From: JAAFGT01 sp041485165
GTDB taxonomy: Bacteria; Acidobacteriota; Terriglobia; Acidiferrales; UBA7541
Assembly (NCBI GenBank): GCA_041485165.1
Contig: JBGPJC010000014.1
Span: 1 to 43,275 of the forward strand
Length of the DNA: 43,275 bases
Reading direction: 5' to 3'
Shown: positions 26,225-33,122 of the stretch, piece by piece
How the letters are laid out: the number at the start of each line of letters is the position of its first letter
How positions within the stretch are numbered: position 1 is the first letter of the stretch
Translations under genes and position numbers: made by a program
The notes under the pieces: generated by a model
The model's database searches: none
Told to the model about the DNA's origin: nothing
The model's input: the letters and a program-made list of their open reading frames with translations, nothing else

Positions 26225-26311
26225 GATCACCCCTGGCCCGCTGACCTGTTGCCCCTGGCGCGGGAGCGTAGCACAGTTAGAAGTACTAAGAAGCCGCATC
26301 TTAGTCGCCCT

Positions 26312-27124
26312 TCAACGATGCCAGTGCCGAAGTGTTTGCCTATAGGCCCGGCTCGAATCGTCAGGGGCCGAAGATTCCGCGACGACACGCCGTCCCACTG
26401 GGACCGTCGGACGCACAGGTTCTAGACCGACTCGAAAATCCCAATGGCAGCGCCCCACATCCCGTCCGATGTACCGCCCGACGTAGTAACCGGCGTCCGA
26501 TTCCCAAGGCAGAATCCGATTGAACCCGGCGTCCTTCCAGAGCATTTCCTGCAAGTCTTTCCAGCGGTACTCGAAAAGGCCAGGCCAAGAAAGACCGCAA
26601 TGCAGGTGAAGCCGTCCGCCGAGTTCTCCGAACTGGTCGGCGACGAAGTACTCCACACGGCTGTGAACCTGTCCCTGGATCCAAAGAATCATTCGCTCAA
26701 AAGAGTGATGAGCAAAATCCGCGGATGGCTCCGGCTGTTCTATCGGAAAGCCCCGCGTCCACGGAAAGTGCGACGTACGAAACGTCAGCGTCAGAAACCA
26801 AAGCCAGCGGCCAGTGAGAGTCCGCCGGCCGAGGCTGTCAATGAACGCCCCAATGCGATCCGCGAAACAAAGCCGACAGCGGCAGGCCGCGCGGTGCTTG
26901 CGCCGCCGAAGCGCACGGCATGGAGCGCAACAACAGAAGGTGCGCCGCATCTTCGTCCGCTGGCAAACGCGCGGAAGAGTCCGCCGATCCGGGTAGACCA
27001 CGTTCGGACCAGGCCTTAGCTCCGATGCAAGAGTCAGCCCCGCTTCCACCAGCCGTTCGCGTAGCCAGACAAACGAAGTGTCCGGCGAAACCATGATTAC
27101 CTCTGCCTGATTTGCCTTCGCCAT
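26312..27124 (-). CDS. HUH-superfamily rolling-circle replication initiator
   Basis: A 270-residue protein from ATG 27124; an in-frame TTG at 27223 would add 33 residues. Motif 1 is F-L-T-L-T-F (residues 110-115). The metal-binding HUH motif is His173-Leu-His175 (GGRLHLHCG). The nicking region is AGYYVGRYIGR (211-221), with Tyr213, Tyr214 or Tyr218 as candidate nucleophiles. It resembles the YxxK-type motif of filamentous phage and microvirus Reps, with Arg in place of Lys. An unusual Cys cluster (C54, C64-66, C69, C81, C83, C86) precedes motif 1 and may bind zinc. The protein would nick an origin and start rolling-circle replication of the excised element. Confidence 0.75.
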   Translation of the reverse strand: MAKANQAEVIMVSPDTSFVWLRERLVEAGLTLASELRPGPNVVYPDRRTLPRVCQRTKMRRTFCCCAPCRALRRRKHRAACRCRLCFADRIGAFIDSLGRRTLTGRWLWFLTLTFRTSHFPWTRGFPIEQPEPSADFAHHSFERMILWIQGQVHSRVEYFVADQFGELGGRLHLHCGLSWPGLFEYRWKDLQEMLWKDAGFNRILPWESDAGYYVGRYIGRDVGRCHWDFRVGLEPVRPTVPVGRRVVAESSAPDDSSRAYRQTLRHWHR

Positions 27125-27263
27125 GAGTCTGCCCTGCGCTTCCCGTGCTCGTCGAGACACACCCCGTGGAATCAAGTATGGAAGCCGCTCAAATTCGAGC
27201 GGTCCATGCGCGCGACAGTTCAACTAGGCTCGCGCCACGCCTTCTCTTTGCCCCTCTCCCCCC

Positions 27264-27300
27264 GCCCTCTCCCCGCGCAAACCCGGCGCGGTGAGAGGGA
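27264..27300. repeat. Hairpin upstream of rep
   Basis: CCCTCTC-cc-CGCGC, loop AAACCCG, GCGCG-gt-GAGAGGG forms a long stem at 27265-27299, directly upstream of the rep coding frame. It follows a strong C/T tract at 27241-27264. It may be part of the replication origin or a terminator. Confidence 0.55.
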
Positions 27301-27310
27301 GCGCGTTTAC

Positions 27311-27419
27311 CACCTAAGGGCTGTTTAGGGCCCCGAATCGTGGTGGGCAGCCTCTCAGCCCTTGAGGTGGCAGGTTGCTCGCCAGCAGAGCCTGCGCTTG
27401 GCGCCCAGAGGCTGCCCAC
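27311..27419. other. Nested inverted repeats, candidate rolling-circle origin
   Basis: Three inverted repeats interlock here. GTGGGCAGCCTCT (27343-27355) pairs perfectly with AGAGGCTGCCCAC (27407-27419). CACCTAAGGGCTG (27311-27323) pairs with CAGCCCTTGAGGTG (27356-27369) with one bulge. Inside the first pair, GCAGG-t-TGCT / AGCA-gag-CCTGC (27370-27395) forms a hairpin with a CGCC loop. The segment lies between rep and the ssb-like gene, where a double-strand origin of a rolling-circle replicon would be expected. The nick site cannot be assigned. Confidence 0.6.
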
Positions 27420-27425
27420 GTCGAG

Positions 27426-27770
27426 TCATGGGCGAGTGACCTCAACATCGAAATTCGCCCGTGGCGAACCTTTGCTCGTAGGCTTCAGGCCAGTGCATTC
27501 CACATGAATCTGGTCCCCTACCTGGAGCGCTTCGAGGCCCGCTGCCTGTAGTGCCATGCGAAAGCCGGTGAGATTTCCAATGGAAACCTGGTCCACGCGC
27601 TCACCGTCCAGCTCGACCGCGTTCACCAGGTCCAGGACGTAACAAGGTCCGTTGTCAGACCCAAAGGTGCGTACTACCTTGCCGGCGATCTTCACGCCGG
27701 GCTTCCAGAACTCCGCACTGAGAAACGCGCTATCCGCGCCCTCAGTGCGCCCACGAAATAGCTTGGACAT
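27426..27770 (-). CDS. Probable OB-fold ssDNA-binding protein
   Basis: A 114-residue protein with an excellent ribosome site (AGGAGG, eight bases before ATG 27770). The body is strand-rich: VKIAGKVVRTFGSDNGPCYVLDLV, then a short helix (FRMALQAAGLEALQ), then VGDQIHVECTG and RANFDVEVTRP. This pattern fits small OB-fold DNA-binding proteins of phages and plasmids. Next to an HUH Rep it probably coats the displaced single strand, as G5P does in filamentous phages. The call rests on pattern and context, not on an unmistakable motif. Confidence 0.6.
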   Translation of the reverse strand: MSKLFRGRTEGADSAFLSAEFWKPGVKIAGKVVRTFGSDNGPCYVLDLVNAVELDGERVDQVSIGNLTGFRMALQAAGLEALQVGDQIHVECTGLKPTSKGSPRANFDVEVTRP

Positions 27771-27782
27771 TTGGCAAACCTC

Positions 27783-28025
27783 CTAATTTGAATTTTGGAA
27801 AAGTCTTGTAGGGACATCGAGCACTCTAGCAGTGCCACAAACGACGGAAGGGGCAGGCAATGACTCGACAACAGCCAGAAGGTCAAGCCCCAGATGCGCG
27901 AGCAGATAGGACTCGGAAGGGTCCCCCACAAGCAATGCAACTTCCGCTAGGAACTTCAGCTCATCGACGGCGTCAAGCAAAACCCTTGAACGGTCCCTCG
28001 TCGAGTGATAACCTTCCGATTGCAT
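27783..28025 (-). CDS. Small protein upstream of the ssb-like gene, unknown
   Basis: An 80-residue frame from ATG 28025 that ends 12 bp before the ssb-like start. The composition is ordinary for a helical protein (LLDAVDELKFLAEVALLVG, then SYLLAHLGLDLLAVVESLP), and the spacing suggests cotranscription with the minus-strand replication genes. It has no recognisable motif, and the ribosome site is weak (GGAACGGAT). It may be an accessory or regulatory protein. Confidence 0.45.
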   Translation of the reverse strand: MQSEGYHSTRDRSRVLLDAVDELKFLAEVALLVGDPSESYLLAHLGLDLLAVVESLPAPSVVCGTARVLDVPTRLFQNSN

Positions 28026-28283
28026 ATCCGTTCCGTTTTGGCCCGGTGCCGAGCCACAAGCAAGACACCGGGCACTCCCTTTCTCAGTACTTCCGAATGG
28101 CTATTCTCAGTCTGTTTCCCGCCGGCCTGTGTTGCGTGCCGAATGTAAAAGCAGCAAGGGCTCGGTCGGCGAATTTCTGAAGACACAGCGCATAGGCATT
28201 TTGTAAATCGGCTCAGTGAAGGCCCTACTGCTTTTGGCGGTAGTTGAGAAACGCGGTAAATGCAGGCTTTTTGGAGAGTGTCT

Positions 28284-28298
28284 GTTTATAGTATAAAC
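28284..28298. promoter_or_regulatory. 15-bp palindromic operator, copy 1
   Basis: GTTTATA-G-TATAAAC is a perfect palindrome and recurs exactly at 28374-28388. The flanking sequences differ, so the 15-bp unit itself is conserved. It includes -10-like TATA sequence. Confidence 0.65.
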
Positions 28299-28373
28299 GG
28301 GCTCTGAGACAGCTCATAGGTGCGTGGGGTCAGGATTTCCTCAAAAAGATGCTTCCTTTCGGCGGAGTTTGTG

Positions 28374-28388
28374 GTTTATAGTATAAAC
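28374..28388. promoter_or_regulatory. 15-bp palindromic operator, copy 2
   Basis: This copy is identical to the one 90 bp upstream. It ends six bases before the ATG of the HTH/zinc protein at 28395. A repressor bound here would block transcription or the ribosome. No Shine-Dalgarno sequence fits between it and the ATG. Confidence 0.65.
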
Positions 28389-28394
28389 AATCAA

Positions 28395-29579
28395 ATGCTT
28401 GACACAGTTGTTGCTTATTGTCGTGCGGAAGACGTGAGCCTTCGCGAATTCGCCGATGAACTAGGGACCTCGCCTGCGGCTCTCACGGAAGCAATCCACG
28501 GGCGTGGCAGTCCGAAGTATCTTCGACTACTCGCTCACGGAGTGCCTGACGTGAAGAGAGTGTTCGCTGAGCGGAAACGAACCGGCGAGGTTGGCCATGA
28601 TGTCCCGAAGTGTCGTGGATGCAAGTCTCCGATGACGAAGAGCAGCGAACGCCATCATTATTTGCATCGGCAACTGCTGAAGTGCTGGACATGTAAACGG
28701 AAGTGCAATGCTGGAATGTATGGCGTGCCGGTGCATGGAGAATCCGCCGGTACATTGATCCGCCTAGATCTCGCGCGAAATCCGAACACAGGCGAGAAAG
28801 TCCGCATTCCTTGGCGCCACAAGGAGAGCTCTTACGAGAAACGCTACGGCCTGGTCTGGTGCGATCAAACATCACGGCGTCCCGATGGATGCGGGAGCAT
28901 CCTGACGTATCAGCGACCCCATTCTTCGGGTTTGAGCATCTTCGGACATCAGAACCGCGAGTTCTGCAAAAAGTATCTCGGCCAACCCGTCTACTGTTGG
29001 GCGGGAAAGGTTGTAGACAAACCCGAGCGAACGTCATTGCTTCCCAAAAAGGCCCGGATCTGTCCACACTGCAAGGGGCGCGTCTATCGAAGAATGGGGG
29101 AAGCATATTCACTTATGAACCCTCTGAGAGCAGAGCGCCCGGAGCTGGTCCGCTGCCACTGCACGGTATGCAAGAGAACCCTTTACTTCAACGTAAGGCT
29201 CGGTAGGTTCCAGGATGACTTGCCCATTGGAATGCGACCAGTCGACGACCCCCACCGCCCATCGTGCCGAGAGTGTGGACCAACACATCGGTTCGCGTTG
29301 CGTGCGCGAACCTTCGCTAAGAATCCTCTCCTCGCACCGATGTCGGTGCGAATTCGCCTTAAAGGGACAAAAGCCAAGGGCAATGAGATTGTGGCAATCA
29401 GGTACTCCTGCTGTCACAGGGTAACGTGGAAGTTCCCCGATGGAAAGTTGATCACACGGCGTTCGAAGGATTCCAATGATTCGCGAGCCATTCGTCCACC
29501 AGATCCTCAACCCGTTCGCGTCCAGCAGTTAGGTCCAGCGGCAGATACTCAATCAGAGTCGGCCGGATCTCCTGCTTGA
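28395..29579 (+). CDS. HTH and multi-zinc-ribbon protein, unknown
   Basis: A 394-residue protein from ATG 28395; the frame is open upstream to 28320. The N terminus looks like a helix-turn-helix (LREFADELGTSPAALTEAIHG, about 16-36). At least five Cys pairs follow: C73/C76, C97/C100/C104, then ICPHCKG, RCHCTVCKRT and SCRECG, plus a YSCCH. This looks like a string of zinc ribbons with possible nuclease or DNA-binding use. The last 40 residues are Pro/Ser-rich and overlap the convergent neighbour by 128 bp. The two palindromes directly upstream suggest autoregulation. I do not recognise the family. Confidence 0.65.
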   Translation: MLDTVVAYCRAEDVSLREFADELGTSPAALTEAIHGRGSPKYLRLLAHGVPDVKRVFAERKRTGEVGHDVPKCRGCKSPMTKSSERHHYLHRQLLKCWTCKRKCNAGMYGVPVHGESAGTLIRLDLARNPNTGEKVRIPWRHKESSYEKRYGLVWCDQTSRRPDGCGSILTYQRPHSSGLSIFGHQNREFCKKYLGQPVYCWAGKVVDKPERTSLLPKKARICPHCKGRVYRRMGEAYSLMNPLRAERPELVRCHCTVCKRTLYFNVRLGRFQDDLPIGMRPVDDPHRPSCRECGPTHRFALRARTFAKNPLLAPMSVRIRLKGTKAKGNEIVAIRYSCCHRVTWKFPDGKLITRRSKDSNDSRAIRPPDPQPVRVQQLGPAADTQSESAGSPA

Positions 29580-30930
29580 TTTCTTGGGCATATTTGTACT
29601 GTTGGCCCTCGAAATCCCAGCCGTCAGGCTTTGCCTGCAGCTCGCCGAGGTAGGAGTTAACGCGGTATAGATGCGTGTCGGCTTCACTCTCAAGCCTGGC
29701 CTTGGCTTCCACAGCTTCGCGGGTGGCCCTCTCTTCGGCCGCAGCAACCTCGCGCTCGGACCTGCGCTGCGTCTCTGCGGCAATAAACGACTCCAGGGCA
29801 GCATCTCGGGCAGCATCAAATTCTGACTTGCTGGCGCCAACCGGCAGCCCGGCGAAAGCCGTTCGCACGGCATGCTCCGCCTTCGCCTTTTCCTGAGAGC
29901 TGGCGGAGCGGAGGAGTCCTGCTATTCGGCCTTCTATGCCGACGAGGGCCGACCGACAATTTTCGCTGTGGAGATATTCGTCGTACACCGATTTGCCGGC
30001 CGTGCGCGCTGCGGAGATCATCTGCTCAAGTGTAGCTGTTTCTGGTAGCTTGGCGATCGCGGCCTTGGCAGATTCGGTGGCGCGGAGTTCCCACTCACTC
30101 GGGGTTCCGCCGTAACCCCTGGCAAAGAACGATAGTTGATTGCGTGCTTCGTTCGCGGCCGTTGCCGCTGCCTGGGCACGCCTCCACGGGGTCAACGCCT
30201 TTTCGACAGTTGCGCGGACTGCGGCCGCTACGACATCGTCGGCGTACTCGTACATTTCGCTGAGTGATTGCCGGACGGCGTGCTGCACATCGACCGTGAG
30301 TTCCGAGGGTACATTTGTGAGGGCCAACCTGAGCCAGTGGGATTCCCACTCGAGGCGGGCCCGGGCGGCTCGCTCCTCGCGCTGGGCTTCCTTGTGATCG
30401 TGGCGGCGGCGTATGCCCGCTGCCTCTGAGTCTTGACGCATGTGCTTTTCTTGCTGCTCTCGTGCTCGTTGCGCGGCGTCTTGCTGTTCTGCTCGCTCAC
30501 GCTGTTCCGCGTCGAGCTCCTGCAGGGCGATTTTGGCTCTTTTTTCTTGGAGCGTGAGGTTTAGCTCCTCCACGTGTTCCTTTTTTTGACGAAGGATGGT
30601 TGAGGGCTGCGAGGCAGAGTGGTTTGAGGTCGCTGTCGCTGGGGGACCGTGGCCCGATCCTTGGAGAATTGCTTCGACGCCTGCCGGCGGGATGCGCCAC
30701 TGGCCTCCGGGCGTCTGGTAGGCGTGCACGGACCCTCTTTCGATATATCGTCTGACGGTGCGCGGATCCGTCCCCAGAATGCGCGCAGCCTCAGTAACAG
30801 AGATGGGCGTATCCCCGGCGATCTGCCGAGTTGCCGCCCTATTTGCCGCTCTGTTTTGTACTGATTGCCGCCGACCTGCCCGAGTTTTGGTTCGGGTTGC
30901 CCGACTTTGGGATGTTCGACTTTGTTTCAT
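29452..30930 (-). CDS. MerR-type HTH protein with long coiled coil
   Basis: About 492 residues from ATG 30930 (GGAG upstream); earlier starts exist to 31008. A basic N-terminal tail (about 1-40) leads to an excisionase/MerR-like winged helix (TPISVTEAARILGTDPRTVRRYIERG, about 41-66) ending in GGQWRIPP. A long charged helix follows (about 110-205, EEL/EKRAKIALQELDAEQRERAEQQ type). The C-terminal half is helical, with further charged stretches to WLANHWNPSNAV. The architecture recalls plasmid KfrA proteins (HTH plus coiled coil) but with a different HTH. It could organise or partition element DNA. The role is inferred only. Confidence 0.7.
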   Translation of the reverse strand: MKQSRTSQSRATRTKTRAGRRQSVQNRAANRAATRQIAGDTPISVTEAARILGTDPRTVRRYIERGSVHAYQTPGGQWRIPPAGVEAILQGSGHGPPATATSNHSASQPSTILRQKKEHVEELNLTLQEKRAKIALQELDAEQRERAEQQDAAQRAREQQEKHMRQDSEAAGIRRRHDHKEAQREERAARARLEWESHWLRLALTNVPSELTVDVQHAVRQSLSEMYEYADDVVAAAVRATVEKALTPWRRAQAAATAANEARNQLSFFARGYGGTPSEWELRATESAKAAIAKLPETATLEQMISAARTAGKSVYDEYLHSENCRSALVGIEGRIAGLLRSASSQEKAKAEHAVRTAFAGLPVGASKSEFDAARDAALESFIAAETQRRSEREVAAAEERATREAVEAKARLESEADTHLYRVNSYLGELQAKPDGWDFEGQQYKYAQEIKQEIRPTLIEYLPLDLTAGRERVEDLVDEWLANHWNPSNAV

Positions 30931-30997
30931 TTGTCCGTTCACTCCGCACGCCATTCTACACCAACTTGTCCACCTTGGCTGCTTGGGCCTTGACGAA

Positions 30998-31016
30998 TTA
31001 AGACACAATGTCTTAA
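30998..31016. promoter_or_regulatory. Inverted repeat in the divergent promoter region
   Basis: TTAAGACA-caa-TGTCTTAA is a perfect 8-bp-arm inverted repeat. It lies between the leftward coiled-coil gene and the rightward small HTH gene, and overlaps a TTGACG box at 30990-30995. It is a probable operator for one of the two HTH proteins. Confidence 0.5.
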
Positions 31017-31026
31017 GCTGTCACAG

Positions 31027-31239
31027 ATGAAGCTGTACACGACAGTTCGAGCAGCGAAGAAACTCGGCATCGCCCGCGATACGCTCTACCGCTGGATGCG
31101 TGACAAGAAAATCGGCGCAAAGATCACACGTGCGGGTGAATTCCGGTCGCCACTCTGGACCGAAGACGATCTCAAGTCGATCCGGAAGTACATGAATGAA
31201 AACCCGCACCACAATCGACGGAAGAGACAGAAGAAATAA
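31027..31239 (+). CDS. Small MerR-like HTH protein, probable excisionase or regulator
   Basis: A 70-residue basic protein. The HTH reads TVRAAKKLGIARDTLYRWMRDKKIG, followed by a wing (FRSPLWTEDDLKSIRKYM) and a Lys/Arg-rich tail. This matches the MerR-like excisionase (Xis) fold. It starts 11 bp after the inverted repeat, with no clear ribosome site. It lies 70 bp before a tyrosine recombinase gene and is likely to direct excision or regulate the recombinase operon. Confidence 0.7.
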   Translation: MKLYTTVRAAKKLGIARDTLYRWMRDKKIGAKITRAGEFRSPLWTEDDLKSIRKYMNENPHHNRRKRQKK

Positions 31240-31309
31240 ACGAAGCGGGACGCTCCGATGTAGCAAGCATCGGCCGCGCCCCTGAACACCAAAGGAGGAA
31301 CGAACTCCG

Positions 31310-32224
31310 ATGGCATCTATAGCGGGACGTTATTCCATTACTGTGGCTCCCGCAAGCTATCCGCTCGACGATGGGCCTAAACTACCCCGTTGTCGGCGGA
31401 TTTTCTCGAACACACAACTCGTCGAGAGATTCTCCACTTGGCTACAGGCTTGTGGGCGTGCGCGCTCCACGATCGATGGTTACGCGCGAACAATCCGTAA
31501 GTTCGCTACCTACCTCAACGGCCGCTGCCTTAGATCCGCAGGCCGCGATGATGTTCATGCGTTCCTGGCGGCGCTAGTCGAGACCGGAGTAGCCCGCGTC
31601 ACTTTACACGGAGCACTCTACAATCTGCGGATTTTCTACGACTTCCTGAAGCTCGGCGACCTGGTACGCATCAATGCCGCACGCCAGGTGTCGGCGGGCA
31701 AAGCTCCGAAACTACTGCCACAAGTACTCAACGTTTCCGAAGTTGAACAGCTCATCGACGCCGCGGTCACGCCGCGGGATCGCGCCCTACTAGAGTTCCT
31801 CTACGCCACAGGGACCCGCAACGCCGAAACCGTTCGAGTTCGGATTGAGGACGTCGACTGGCGTCGGCGCACGGCCAAAGTGCTCGGCAAGGGCCAAAAA
31901 GAGCGCATCGTCTGCTTTGGACGGAGCGCTGCAAAGGCTCTCGAGATCCACCTAAGCGACCGGCAGAGCGGGCAAATATTCCGAATGTGCGGCCGGACAC
32001 TCGGAAAGATCGTTCGTCGGACGGCGAAACACGCAAACCTCGGACGGGTTACTCCACATACGCTCCGTCACAGTTTTGCGACCCACCTGCTGCAGAACGG
32101 CGCCGATCTGCGAATAATTCAGGAGCTCCTGGGGCACAGCTCACTTAGCACAACTCAGCGATATACACACCTTCAGATATCAGATCTGCGCAGCATGATT
32201 GAACGCTGCCATCCGAGAGGTTAA
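31310..32224 (+). CDS. Second tyrosine recombinase, XerC/D-like
   Basis: A 304-residue protein with an AAAGGAGG site upstream. The N-terminal core-binding domain has the STWLQACGRARSTIDGYARTIRKF pattern. The catalytic domain keeps Arg (YATGTRNAE), Lys (LGKGQKER), the HTLRHSFATHLL box, the LLGHSSLSTTQRYTHL box with His, and Tyr. It has no Arm-binding domain, so it looks like a XerC/D-type resolvase rather than a tRNA integrase. It may resolve multimers of the circular form. It begins a rightward run of three genes. Confidence 0.9.
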   Translation: MASIAGRYSITVAPASYPLDDGPKLPRCRRIFSNTQLVERFSTWLQACGRARSTIDGYARTIRKFATYLNGRCLRSAGRDDVHAFLAALVETGVARVTLHGALYNLRIFYDFLKLGDLVRINAARQVSAGKAPKLLPQVLNVSEVEQLIDAAVTPRDRALLEFLYATGTRNAETVRVRIEDVDWRRRTAKVLGKGQKERIVCFGRSAAKALEIHLSDRQSGQIFRMCGRTLGKIVRRTAKHANLGRVTPHTLRHSFATHLLQNGADLRIIQELLGHSSLSTTQRYTHLQISDLRSMIERCHPRG

Positions 32225-32228
32225 GACC

Positions 32229-32759
32229 ATGACGAAACTGGCCAAGGTTGAAGTGATGTTGCCGAGAGCGGCCGAGCGAAAGGTCGATGACCTTCTGGTG
32301 TTCGACGCCCGCTGTGTCGATGTCGGCACCCGGCAGGAACTCCTGGGGATGTTGCCCCAGCTCGTGCATCTGCGCCGCGCATGGAGCGCGCACTTCCTGG
32401 AACATGGTTGCCTTGCCTGCCCGAAACCTGACCCAACCATCCCGATCGCCGCAAGGCTGCGCCGTCGAGGATCGACCTGGGCGGAAATTTACGACATCAC
32501 CGCTATACCCGCCGCAACTCGCGCAGAGCGCAAGCGGTTCCAGAGGTCCGTTCGCCGCAAACTTGCTCACTTGGACGCTCCCGCCAGGAAACCTTCACAA
32601 TCGTATGGAGCTGGCGGATTTTGCGACCGATGCTACGCGAGGCTCCGCCGCGAGTTTGCTACGACGCTACGCAAAATGCACGCCGGCAGAGATGCCGCCG
32701 CGGAGACGGTCGCGCTCACAAGAGAGTACGATCTGGCACAATGGCTGCTCGGCAGTTAG
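32229..32759 (+). CDS. Zinc-ribbon-like protein following the XerC/D-like gene
   Basis: A 176-residue protein from ATG 32229, four bases after the recombinase stop. A helical N terminus (about 1-55) leads to Cys61/Cys64 (GCLACPKPD) and a later pair, Cys132/Cys135 (GFCDRCYARL). A basic helix-turn-helix-like stretch lies between them (about 74-115). The two pairs could form one zinc site. It may bind DNA or partner the recombinase. I do not recognise the family. Confidence 0.6.
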   Translation: MTKLAKVEVMLPRAAERKVDDLLVFDARCVDVGTRQELLGMLPQLVHLRRAWSAHFLEHGCLACPKPDPTIPIAARLRRRGSTWAEIYDITAIPAATRAERKRFQRSVRRKLAHLDAPARKPSQSYGAGGFCDRCYARLRREFATTLRKMHAGRDAAAETVALTREYDLAQWLLGS

Positions 32760-32783
32760 CCGAAGGAGAGGAACGGACTTGCC

Positions 32784-33113
32784 ATGATGAACATACGGAT
32801 TGAAGTGGAGCTAGACTCAAAGGAACGTGTGCCTTTGGACGCCGCTAGTGCCTTGCGCGAAAGCGTGGAACGTACGGCCGGTATTAGGGTCGTCGCTCGC
32901 GCGCATTTCGTGATCGAAGAGGAAGGGGTCCAGGAACCTCTGCACCTGTACCCTTTTCGGGTTCTCAAGAAGGGGGACCTGGAATACATCACGGTGGGTC
33001 TCGGGAAAGGCGCGCCGCCGCTACCTGAAATTGTCTTCGGAGGAGAAGCGAAAAGCCGTCTCTATGAATTCATCCGACAAGAGACAGCGCGGCTGCTCAA
33101 CAAAATCAATTAA
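32784..33113 (+). CDS. Hypothetical protein after the recombinase operon
   Basis: A 109-residue acidic protein preceded by GGAACGGA. Strands at both ends of the first half (IRIEVELDSKERVP, IRVVARAHFVIEEE) and LEYITVGLGKGAPP suggest a small alpha/beta fold. A C-terminal helix (SRLYEFIRQETARLLNKIN) follows. It is the last gene of the rightward run and is convergent with the membrane-protein module. No function is recognisable. Confidence 0.55.
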   Translation: MMNIRIEVELDSKERVPLDAASALRESVERTAGIRVVARAHFVIEEEGVQEPLHLYPFRVLKKGDLEYITVGLGKGAPPLPEIVFGGEAKSRLYEFIRQETARLLNKIN

Positions 33114-33122
33114 AGGTCTGTT

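Larger units (their letters stand above)
28026..28394. other. Intergenic control region of the element
   Basis: A 369-bp gap between the leftward replication genes and the rightward zinc-protein gene. It holds the two 15-bp palindromes described separately, but no credible gene. Local composition becomes AT-richer toward 28260-28394. It is probably the regulatory centre from which the two directions are transcribed. Confidence 0.5.

Noticed and set aside
27860..28186. Open frames on both strands in the control region (27860-28180 plus, 27956-28186 minus).
   Set aside because: They overlap each other and the 80-residue minus frame, lack ribosome sites, and have no protein-like pattern.
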